This document shows, piece by piece, positions 1 through 4,399 of a stretch of 5,596 nt of DNA. The notes beneath the pieces were generated by a model, which worked only from the letters and a program-made list of their open reading frames with translations, was not told the DNA's origin and did not search any database. Location: contig JAEZYW010000094.1 of assembly GCA_023418835.1 (NCBI GenBank), positions 1 to 5,596 on the forward strand. The letters run 5' to 3'. Both the position numbers and the translations under genes were made by a program. Within the stretch, counting starts at the first letter, position 1; each line of letters begins with the position of its first letter. This DNA comes from Bacillota bacterium (GTDB taxonomy: Bacteria; Bacillota; Clostridia; Tissierellales; Peptoniphilaceae).

Positions 1-2
1 TT

Positions 3-656
3 GCTTATATTTTTGAATTAAAGGAATTGGAAGGTAGACTTCTACAAACTCTAGCATTTGTAATTGCTGGAATTATTGGCTGCATCATTGGAAAAATTAA
101 ATTTGGCAATCTAAAAAACATAGGACTTAAAAAATCTGAAATATCTAATTATAAAGATTACCTTTGGTTTTTCCCCCTTATTTTTATCGAAGTTTTGCCC
201 CTTTTCTTTGGCATCAAAAAGACCTTAAATACTCCCATTATTATTACATATATTATATTTACAATGGCAGTTGGATTTTCTGAAGAACTTTATTTTAGGG
301 GAATAATAGCAAAAACTTTAAAAAGGAAATCCATTTTATTTGCAATTTTAATTTCCTCTTTTTTATTTTCCATTGGTCATGCATCCAACCTATTGGCAGG
401 TGCGAATATATTTGATACGATCTTACAAATTGTATTTGCATTTATTTTTGGAGTTGTAGCCGTGGAAATTAGCTTTTCAATTGATAGCCTTGTTATTCCA
501 ATTTTGTGGCATACTTTACATAATTTTATCTCTCTAATTACTATTAGAAATGAAGGCAAATGGCCTTTTATTATCGGAATTATCCAAGGTTTCATTTTGG
601 CAATCTATGGAATTTTTTTATGGAAAATTTGTACTCAACAAGTAAAAAATAAGTAG
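3..656 (+). CDS. CPBP-family intramembrane metalloprotease, 5' end outside window
   Basis: This is a polytopic membrane protein of the CPBP (CAAX protease / bacteriocin-processing, Abi) family. The reading frame is open from the window edge (GCT at 3-5). The TTG at 27 is a poor start because AAAGGAA abuts it with no spacing, so I treat the gene as cut on the left. Numbering from that TTG, the family motifs are all present: E86-E87-x3-R91 (EELYFRG), F114-x3-H118 (FSIGH) and H162-x3-N166 (HTLHN). These are the presumed catalytic glutamate and metal or active-site residues. About six hydrophobic helices are visible, at roughly 5-22, 45-62, 69-84, 102-117, 128-148 and 180-199. Family members process prenylated proteins, bacteriocins or regulators, or give self-immunity to bacteriocins. 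The substrate here cannot be read from the sequence. The gene ends in a partly broken terminator stem whose intact twin lies about 380 bp downstream. Confidence 0.87.
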   Translation, partial: AYIFELKELEGRLLQTLAFVIAGIIGCIIGKIKFGNLKNIGLKKSEISNYKDYLWFFPLIFIEVLPLFFGIKKTLNTPIIITYIIFTMAVGFSEELYFRGIIAKTLKRKSILFAILISSFLFSIGHASNLLAGANIFDTILQIVFAFIFGVVAVEISFSIDSLVIPILWHTLHNFISLITIRNEGKWPFIIGIIQGFILAIYGIFLWKICTQQVKNK

Positions 657-678
657 GTGAGTGGATATATTCTACTCA
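611..678 (+). repeat. Direct repeat copy 1 (3' end of CPBP gene plus terminator stem)
   Basis: This ~68-bp segment recurs at 993-1059 with two substitutions and one A indel. It covers the last codons of the CPBP gene (FLWKICTQQVK...), its stop codon and the left part of a hairpin. In this copy the right arm of the hairpin carries a 3-nt insertion (ACTCATCACC instead of ACTCACC) and no T run follows, so termination here should be weak. Confidence 0.85.
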
Positions 679-730
679 TCACCGACTCTCTTATCTTTAT
701 TGCTATAAGAAAGGATATAAAAATGAAACA

Positions 731-836
731 ATGTTAATTGATATAGACAAAAAGTTTAAATTTGCAGAGGTGCTGAACTATGGTATTTCATGAATTTGGA
801 GATGAAAATTTAATTTGTCGGGGAGGGAATAGATGA
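731..836 (+). pseudogene. Possible frameshifted gene remnant, unidentified
   Basis: Two short overlapping frames look like pieces of one decayed coding sequence. One (731-793) reads MLIDIDKKFKFAEVLNYGIS. The other (780-836) reads MVFHEFGDENLICRGGNR, and its TGA overlaps the ATG of the next small gene as ATGA, the arrangement seen in operons. Neither piece alone is a convincing protein and I do not recognise the family. It may equally be chance open frame in AT-rich DNA. Confidence 0.22.
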
Positions 837-994
837 AGTTAAACAAAAATAAATTTGTACCAATAGGAATGTTATTTCTGGTATTAGCAATAACTTTAAA
901 TAAGGCATCCAACATTAGTGATTTAGTGGTTGGTATCTTATATGGCATATCAATAGCTGTATTGATTATTGGAATTATCGATAGCAGAAAGTAA
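833..994 (+). CDS. Small two-helix membrane protein, 53 aa, function unknown
   Basis: The ORF starts at ATG 833 behind a strong ribosome binding site (GGGAGGG at 821-827, 5-nt spacer) and ends with TAA at 992-994. The product has a basic N-terminus (MKLNKNKF), a hydrophobic helix at about residues 9-23, a short polar linker containing NKASNISD, a second helix at about 32-49, and the tail DSRK. This is a positive-inside, two-pass hairpin topology. The stop codon lies at the very start of the second direct-repeat copy, so the natural C-terminus may have been altered by the duplication. I do not recognise a named family. It could be a small membrane partner of a lost upstream regulator, or an accessory to the CPBP protease next door. 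The Shine-Dalgarno and the hydrophobic pattern are the only support that it is translated. Confidence 0.55.
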   Translation: MKLNKNKFVPIGMLFLVLAITLNKASNISDLVVGILYGISIAVLIIGIIDSRK

Positions 995-1059
995 TTTTTT
1001 TATGGAGAATTTGTACCCAACAAGTAAAAATAAGTAGGTGAGTGGATATATTCTACTCA
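993..1059 (+). repeat. Direct repeat copy 2 (CPBP 3'-end duplicate)
   Basis: This is the second copy of the 611-678 segment. It still encodes a CPBP-like tail (FLWRICTQQVK) but no CPBP gene body precedes it. Instead it follows the 53-aa ORF directly. Its hairpin is intact. The arrangement suggests a past duplication of the gene's 3' end, or a second CPBP paralogue whose body was deleted. Confidence 0.8.
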
Positions 1060-1066
1060 CCTACTT
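1032..1066. terminator. Bidirectional intrinsic terminator between CPBP region and erm
   Basis: A perfect 12-bp stem, AAGTAGGTGAGT (1032-1043) with ACTCACCTACTT (1055-1066), is extended inward by three more pairs to a TATAT loop. Read on the - strand it is followed by ATTTTT, a good U-tract about 40 nt past the erm stop codon. On the + strand it is followed by the weaker TTATT. It therefore probably ends erm transcripts and also + strand transcripts from the membrane-protein region. Confidence 0.8.
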
Positions 1067-1107
1067 TATTAAGCTAAAATACTTATTGATGGATGTTTTC
1101 TTATCAA

Positions 1108-1833
1108 TTAGTTATTAAATAGCATATAACTTTTGAATAAAGATAGAAATTGGTCATATTCAATTTTATTTAAATCCTCAATATTTGCATATCTAATAGC
1201 TCTTTTAAATTGGTTTTTGGTAAACAATTTCTTATATTCTCCTTTAACCCATTTTGATACAAAATTCCCATAGGCTTTACGCTCCTTGGGAGCAATCCTT
1301 GACTCTTTTCTCTTTAGTGAAATAAGCATTCCATCTATTTTTGGTTCAGGGTGAAAATACCCGCGAGGAACTTTCATCAAAGCTCTTATTTTCATTTCCG
1401 ATTGAATCATTAGGGAAAGAGATTTTTTCATGTCCAATAATCTCTTTGCAAACCCGTACTCCACAATTAAAAAACACACATTAGCATTACTTTCAAATGC
1501 TATTTTTCGGACTATATCCGTACTAATTCCAAAGGGAATGTTTCCAAATATTTTGTAGGACACTTGATTTGGAAATTTATATTTTAATATATCCTCATTT
1601 ATTATTTTATAGTTTTCTTGATTATCTAATCTAGCTTCGGTTTTTTCACACATTTTTGGATCTATTTCCACCGCGGTAACAAAGTCGCAACGTTTTGCTA
1701 ATTCTTTCGTGAAATGACCTTTGCCCGAACCAATTTCAATTACATAATCCCTTTTTTCTATCTCTACCTGATTCATAATCTTTTCTATATGATTTTTTGA
1801 TGTGATAAAATTTTGACTGTATCTAATATTCAT
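1108..1833 (-). CDS. erm: Erm-family 23S rRNA (adenine-N6)-dimethyltransferase, macrolide resistance
   Basis: The product uses S-adenosylmethionine to N6-methylate the adenine of 23S rRNA equivalent to A2058, giving resistance to macrolides, lincosamides and streptogramin B. At 241 residues it has the usual Erm length. Visible motifs are the N-terminal SQNFITSK; SAM-binding motif I EIGSGKGHFT (33-42); the acidic strand end VEID (55-58); NEDIL (79-83); catalytic motif IV N98-I-P-F101; LIVEYGFAKRL; the aromatic YFHPEPK (159-165); and the C-terminal rRNA-binding lobe with EYKKLFTKNQF. By eye, compared with remembered sequences, it lies in the Erm(C)/(T)/(A) branch but is clearly diverged, and the motif IV aromatic is Phe where Erm(C) has Tyr. 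The ATG at 1833 has SD GAGAGG (1844-1839) at 5 nt. An elaborate leader precedes the gene and a terminator follows it. The exact erm class cannot be assigned without alignment. Confidence 0.95.
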   Translation of the reverse strand: MNIRYSQNFITSKNHIEKIMNQVEIEKRDYVIEIGSGKGHFTKELAKRCDFVTAVEIDPKMCEKTEARLDNQENYKIINEDILKYKFPNQVSYKIFGNIPFGISTDIVRKIAFESNANVCFLIVEYGFAKRLLDMKKSLSLMIQSEMKIRALMKVPRGYFHPEPKIDGMLISLKRKESRIAPKERKAYGNFVSKWVKGEYKKLFTKNQFKRAIRYANIEDLNKIEYDQFLSLFKSYMLFNN

Positions 1834-1838
1834 TAAAA

Positions 1839-1916
1839 CCTCTCTTCTTGAAAGGCAATAATGAATTATTCAATTATTCATTATCGCCTGCAATTATCGG
1901 ACAGATAGATAATGAA
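1839..1916 (-). promoter_or_regulatory. Erm(C)-type translational attenuator (stems 1:2, 3:4 versus 2:3)
   Basis: Four RNA segments can be read on the - strand. Segment 1 is UUCAUUAUC (1916-1908), inside leader codons 12-15. Segment 2 is GGCGAUAAUGAAU (1888-1876). Segment 3 is AUUCAUUAUUGCC (1866-1854), continuing to CCUUUC (1855-1850). Segment 4 is GAGAGG (1844-1839), the erm ribosome binding site. Segment 1 pairs with part of 2 (9 bp, perfect). CCUUUC pairs with GAGAGG (6 bp including one G.U, 5-nt loop), hiding the SD. Segments 2 and 3 pair over 13 bp with one G.U and consume the CC needed by the SD-hiding stem. A ribosome stalled at leader codon 9 would cover segment 1, free 2 to pair with 3, and expose the erm SD. 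This follows the known Erm(C) mechanism. The pairing is seen in the sequence and the function is inferred. Confidence 0.8.
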
Positions 1917-1950
1917 AATTGTTCACAACAAATATACTGAATAATAACAT
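1894..1950 (-). CDS. Erm(C)-type leader peptide with IFVV macrolide-arrest motif
   Basis: This 18-codon ORF reads MLLFSIFVVNNFHYLSVR. It has a strong SD, AAGGAG at 1961-1956, with 5 nt before the ATG. As I remember the Erm(C) leader (MGIFSIFVISTVHYQPNKK), the two align without gaps: F4, S5, I6, F7, V8, H13 and Y14 are shared, and the arrest motif IFVI is IFVV here at the same residues 6-9. In ErmCL the ribosome stalls with residue 9 in the P site when a cladinose macrolide sits in the tunnel, so stalling is expected here with Val9 in the P site and Asn10 next. Codons 12-15 form RNA segment 1 of the attenuator. The peptide is regulatory and has no known function of its own. Confidence 0.88.
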   Translation of the reverse strand: MLLFSIFVVNNFHYLSVR

Positions 1951-1979
1951 TTTTTCTCCTTAATAATATAAATTTCTAA

Positions 1980-2007
1980 ATTTTAAAATATATTGATTAG
2001 CTGGCAA
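1980..2007 (-). promoter_or_regulatory. Proximal erm promoter (P2)
   Basis: Read on the - strand, TTGCCA (2007-2002, 5 of 6 to TTGACA) is followed after 16 bp by TAAAAT (1985-1980, 5 of 6 to TATAAT). Transcription would start near 1973, about a dozen bases before the SD of the IFVV leader, which is a sensible position for an attenuator transcript. Another TTGCCA lies 24 bp further upstream (2031-2026) but has no -10 at proper spacing. Confidence 0.55.
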
Positions 2008-2032
2008 ATAATTTCTCTGAATTTTTGGCAAC

Positions 2033-2181
2033 AAAAAAGTAGACGTTTAAAACTAAAAGATTTGAGTTAGCCTAGTTATTTATAAAAAACCTATATTTAA
2101 ACTTAGAAAATTTTACCTGTAAGGATTTTTGATGAAAAAATAAGCATAACAAAGAATCTCTATTAAGAATAAAGTCTACTT
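2033..2181 (-). promoter_or_regulatory. Candidate transcription attenuator: distant inverted repeat plus U6 run
   Basis: On the - strand AAGTAGAC (2181-2174) lies 13 nt beyond the stop of the MTASIRLK ORF. Its exact complement GTCTACTT (2044-2037) runs into TTTT, making a six-T run (2038-2033). Two further A-T pairs can form across one mismatch. The right arm plus U run looks like the end of an intrinsic terminator. The arms are about 130 nt apart, however, and I found only weak pairing between them, so folding is uncertain. The rest of the interval is AT-rich with no gene that I can see. Confidence 0.35.
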
Positions 2182-2194
2182 CTATATTGATAAT

Positions 2195-2221
2195 TTATTT
2201 TAAACGGATTGAAGCTGTCAT
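2195..2221 (-). CDS. Eight-codon msr(A)-like macrolide leader peptide MTASIRLK
   Basis: The ORF is MTASIRLK followed by TAA. It is preceded by AAGGAA (2235-2230) with an 8-nt spacer and by a promoter. From memory, the leader of the staphylococcal ABC-F resistance gene msr(A) is MTASMRLK, so this differs at one residue. The RLK end is a +X+ motif (basic, any, basic), the arrest class known from the Erm(D) leader (MTHSMRLR...). Macrolide-bound ribosomes would stall with Leu7 in the P site and Lys8 incoming. No msr or other ABC-F gene lies in the window, and the next gene downstream is erm with its own leader. It may be an active first-stage sensor or the relic of a lost msr cassette. Less likely, it is the truncated start of a ribbon-helix-helix antitoxin, since such proteins often begin with similar residues. 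Confidence 0.65.
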   Translation of the reverse strand: MTASIRLK

Positions 2222-2256
2222 AAAATCATTTCCTTCTAAAAATTTTTTACAAAAAC

Positions 2257-2285
2257 AGTATAATCCAACCTGAATAAAAATACAA
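2257..2285 (-). promoter_or_regulatory. Distal promoter (P1) for MTASIRLK leader
   Basis: On the - strand TTGTAT (2285-2280) is followed after 17 bp by TATACT (2262-2257, 5 of 6 to consensus). The -35 is weak (3 of 6). Start of transcription would be near 2250, about 15 nt before the leader SD. The promoter begins only a few bases past the stop codon of the upstream repair gene, and no clear terminator separates them, so read-through from that operon is possible. Confidence 0.5.
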
Positions 2286-2288
2286 TGA

Positions 2289-3017
2289 TTATATACCAGT
2301 TCTTTCTGGCAAATACTTCCAATACCTTTTTGGCATATTGTTTTGCATCAACTTTAGGTTTTCTCTTTCGTCTATTTTTATTGCATTGTAAAATTCCAAC
2401 CAACATTCCTCAAAGAAATTGTCCTTTGAGCCTTTGTCTATATACATCGAGTCCACATCAAAATAGGAAGTTTCGCCACCGCTATAGATGCTACATTTAT
2501 TCCTATTTTTGTCTAAAATAATAAACTTTTCCTTTGGCATTCTATTTTTAAAATGAAATGTCAGCAAGTCCAAAATGTCGTTTTTGGGTTCGATTTCACT
2601 AAAAAAATAATCTCCCTTTATGACTTTAAATCTCAAAAGTCCTTTATAGCTGTGATTTTCAGAGTATACATTTTTTATTATTTGATTAAATTTAACTGCT
2701 TCTTCTGTAGAACCTTGTAAGTAGACATTTCCGTAAATATATTTTCCTTTTATGACTCTGGCAATTGCAGTTCCTTTTTCTAAATCGTAGGATCGAAATG
2801 CGGTTTTTATGCTGTTTAAAAAGTTAAATCCAAAATTTTTAACTATTGAGTCTTTAACCCTTTTATAATATTCTTTTGAAGTTTCAATTATTATTTCGTC
2901 TGATAAAAAGGAGTTTTCAGTGGATTTTGGATAAAAGTGGGCGTTTTCAATGCTTTTATATCCCACAAAAATCCCGGAAAACAATCCCTCAATAGTGTCA
3001 TCGTAGATGTATTTCAT
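2289..3017 (-). CDS. DUF4130 / TIGR03915-family putative DNA metabolism protein
   Basis: This is the partner protein that is habitually encoded beside the radical SAM repair-like protein upstream. I choose ATG at 3017 (MKYIYDDTIEGLFSGIF, 242 aa) because the family begins with a Met just before its YDxxxEGL motif. A TTG at 3026 would add three residues and overlap the upstream gene. The ATG lies one base past the upstream stop, with no strong SD, which points to translational coupling. The DUF4130 part is recognisable from about GLLRFKVIKGDYFFSEIEP onward, then HFKNRMPKEKFIILD and the C-terminal block with the acidic helix IDERENLKLMQ and MPKRYWKYLPE. No signal peptide or membrane segment is seen, so the protein is cytoplasmic. 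The family is predicted to act in DNA modification or repair by co-occurrence with uracil-DNA-glycosylase-like and radical SAM proteins. Its biochemical activity is unknown to me. Confidence 0.85.
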   Translation of the reverse strand: MKYIYDDTIEGLFSGIFVGYKSIENAHFYPKSTENSFLSDEIIIETSKEYYKRVKDSIVKNFGFNFLNSIKTAFRSYDLEKGTAIARVIKGKYIYGNVYLQGSTEEAVKFNQIIKNVYSENHSYKGLLRFKVIKGDYFFSEIEPKNDILDLLTFHFKNRMPKEKFIILDKNRNKCSIYSGGETSYFDVDSMYIDKGSKDNFFEECWLEFYNAIKIDERENLKLMQNNMPKRYWKYLPERTGI

Positions 3018-3018
3018 A

Positions 3019-4251
3019 TTATCCAAAGAAGGAAAGTTGCTCTACATTCGTTCCTTCTTGCCTCCTTATCATTTCTCTTAAATCTTCTTTGGAAGAAAAC
3101 TTACTTCCTCGATATTTTCCACCAACTGTTATAAAGTTAATTGCCCTTTTTGTAGAAATTTTCAGAAGTTTTAAATCGTCAAAGGTCAAATTTGCAAATT
3201 TTCTAGCTTGAATAATTCGCCAAGCATATGTAGTTCCAATGCCGGGAATTCGTATTAACTCTTCATAACTCGCCCTATTTAACTCCAAGGGAAAGAGGTT
3301 TAAATTTTCCAAAGCCCAATTTGCCTTTGGGTCTAGAGTCAAATCGAAGTAAGGATTATCTTTTTTTAGTATTTCTCCAGCAGTAAATCCATAGAACCTC
3401 AACAGCCAATCTGCTTGATAAATTCTGTGCTCTCGAAGCATGGGAACTTTTGTGATGCCTTCTGTAAGACTTGACTTAACCACTGGAACATATCCAGAAT
3501 AAAAAACTCTCTTTAGTTTAAAATCTTGATACAAGGATTCAGCCCTGTTTATTATGGTAAGATCATCTTCTTTGCTAGCACCTACAATCATTTGGGTGGA
3601 TTGACCTGCAGGTAAAAACAGGGGAGTCTTCTTGTGTCTCTTTTTGTCTTCGACGTATTCCGAAATTGAATCTGCGGCGTATCCCATTGGTTTAAAAATG
3701 CTTTCATAGGATTTTTGAGGTGCCAACAAATCCAAAGATTTTTGTGTAGGCAGTTCAATATTTACACTCATTCTATCGATTAGTGAACCCAACTTTTTTA
3801 TAAGTTCGTCAGAGGAGCCGGGGATGGCTTTCATATGAATATAACCATTGAAATGCTCTTTATTTCTCAAAAGATCTGCAACTTCGATGAGCTTTAACAT
3901 GGTTTCGTCTGGACTTTTTATTATTCCGCTGGATAAAAACAATCCCTCAATATAATTTCGCTTATAGAAATTTATTACCAAATCGGAAATTTCTTTGGGC
4001 GTAAATTCCGCTCTTTCTATGTGGTTTTCTTTTCTATTTATACAGTATTCACAAGAGTAGATGCACTTGTTAGTTAGAAGAATTTTTAAAAGGCAAATGC
4101 ATCTTCCGTCCTCAGACCAACAGTGGCAAATTCCAGAACTAGCTGCATTTCCAAGACCTCCCTTATTTCCTCTGGAAGAACCGCTTGATGAACAACTCAC
4201 GTCATATTTTGCAGCATCTGTAAGTATTCTAAGTTTTTCTTTTATATCCAT
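3019..4251 (-). CDS. Putative DNA modification/repair radical SAM protein (TIGR03916 type)
   Basis: This 410-residue cytoplasmic protein has the radical SAM cluster motif C63-x3-C67-x2-C70 (NKCIYSCEYC), which binds a 4Fe-4S cluster and SAM. The N-terminus carries the family signature YDVSCSSSGSSRG (16-28) and additional cysteines C42, C44, C51 and C53. The central barrel includes FLSSGI, NGYIHMKAIPG, DRMSVNIELP and PAGQSTQMIVGA. Towards the end, LREHRIYQADWLLRFYGF is followed by a helix-hairpin-helix DNA-binding segment around LIRIPGIGTTYAWRI (332-346). The last residues, QLSFFG, resemble a beta-clamp-binding motif. The ATG at 4251 is preceded by GGCGGTGAG. The gene is first in a two-gene operon with the DUF4130 protein, and a LexA-box-like site lies in its promoter. 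The family is predicted to modify or repair DNA. Spore photoproduct lyase is a well-known radical SAM repair enzyme, but this is a different family. The substrate is unknown. Confidence 0.9.
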   Translation of the reverse strand: MDIKEKLRILTDAAKYDVSCSSSGSSRGNKGGLGNAASSGICHCWSEDGRCICLLKILLTNKCIYSCEYCINRKENHIERAEFTPKEISDLVINFYKRNYIEGLFLSSGIIKSPDETMLKLIEVADLLRNKEHFNGYIHMKAIPGSSDELIKKLGSLIDRMSVNIELPTQKSLDLLAPQKSYESIFKPMGYAADSISEYVEDKKRHKKTPLFLPAGQSTQMIVGASKEDDLTIINRAESLYQDFKLKRVFYSGYVPVVKSSLTEGITKVPMLREHRIYQADWLLRFYGFTAGEILKKDNPYFDLTLDPKANWALENLNLFPLELNRASYEELIRIPGIGTTYAWRIIQARKFANLTFDDLKLLKISTKRAINFITVGGKYRGSKFSSKEDLREMIRRQEGTNVEQLSFFG

Positions 4252-4274
4252 AATCTCACCGCCTTTGTCAAACC

Positions 4275-4303
4275 ATTATATCAAACAAACGTTCTTTTGA
4301 AAA
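4275..4303 (-). promoter_or_regulatory. Promoter of radical SAM / DUF4130 operon
   Basis: On the - strand TTTTCA (4303-4298, 4 of 6) is followed after 17 bp by a perfect TATAAT (4280-4275). Transcription would begin near 4268, giving a 5' leader of under 20 nt before ATG 4251. The spacer holds the LexA-box-like sequence. Confidence 0.72.
4282..4295 (-). promoter_or_regulatory. LexA (SOS) box
   Basis: AGAACGTTTGTTTG on the - strand matches the Firmicutes LexA core GAAC-N4-GTTY. It sits between the -35 and -10 elements, where repressor binding would block RNA polymerase. It departs from the full Bacillus consensus at the outer bases and one central base. Control of a DNA-repair-like operon by LexA is a coherent reading, but binding is inferred. 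Confidence 0.65.
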
Positions 4304-4327
4304 GGTGGACAATTTAAAACTATTTTA

Positions 4328-4355
4328 TTGACAATACTACGGATAGTGATATAAT
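4328..4355 (+). promoter_or_regulatory. Promoter of padR-DUF2812-lipoprotein operon
   Basis: TTGACA (4328-4333) and TATAAT (4350-4355) are both perfect consensus, with a 16-bp spacer. Transcription should start near 4362. The spacer and the start region are covered by two copies of the operator, so a strong promoter held down by its own repressor is likely. Confidence 0.88.
4334..4353 (+). promoter_or_regulatory. PadR operator copy 1
   Basis: ATACTACGGATAGTGATATA occupies the promoter spacer and the first bases of the -10. Its core ACTA-CGGA-TAGT is an inverted repeat, as expected for a dimeric winged-helix repressor. An identical copy lies 33 bp downstream, about three helical turns away. 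Confidence 0.75.
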
Positions 4356-4366
4356 AAAATTAAGAT

Positions 4367-4386
4367 ATACTACGGATAGTGATATA
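4367..4386 (+). promoter_or_regulatory. PadR operator copy 2
   Basis: This is an exact 20-bp repeat of the 4334-4353 sequence. It begins a few bases after the expected transcription start and ends just before the ribosome binding site (AAAGGAAG, 4388-4395). Two phased sites fit cooperative autorepression by PadR. Confidence 0.75.
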
Positions 4387-4399
4387 GAAAGGAAGAATT

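Noticed and set aside
27..29. TTG at 27 as the true start of the CPBP gene
   Set aside because: The frame stays open to the window edge and the purine-rich AAAGGAA touches the TTG without spacing, so an upstream start is more likely.
377..595. - strand open frame of 72 codons within the CPBP gene
   Set aside because: It lies opposite the CPBP active-site motifs and has no SD or plausible product.
2026..2031. Second TTGCCA as a -35 element for erm
   Set aside because: There is no -10-like hexamer at 16-18 bp downstream; the copy at 2002-2007 has one.
2041..2170. CRISPR array, tRNA or riboswitch in the AT-rich gap
   Set aside because: No repeated spacer pattern, cloverleaf or recognisable riboswitch core is seen; only weak A/T pairings and the long-range inverted repeat.
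2195..2221. Truncated RelB/ribbon-helix-helix antitoxin beginning MTASIRL
   Set aside because: The eight codons end in a clean stop, match the msr(A) leader except for one residue as I remember it, and lie upstream of a macrolide resistance gene. The leader reading explains more, though the alternative is not excluded.
2285..2521. Open + strand frame of 78 codons beginning near the end of the DUF4130 gene
   Set aside because: It lies antisense to the conserved C-terminal block of the DUF4130 protein, has no proper SD and no recognisable motif. It is a shadow of the real gene.
4061..4300. + strand open frame of 79 codons across the start of the radical SAM gene
   Set aside because: It is antisense to the conserved cysteine-rich N-terminus and the promoter, and its composition follows the opposite strand.
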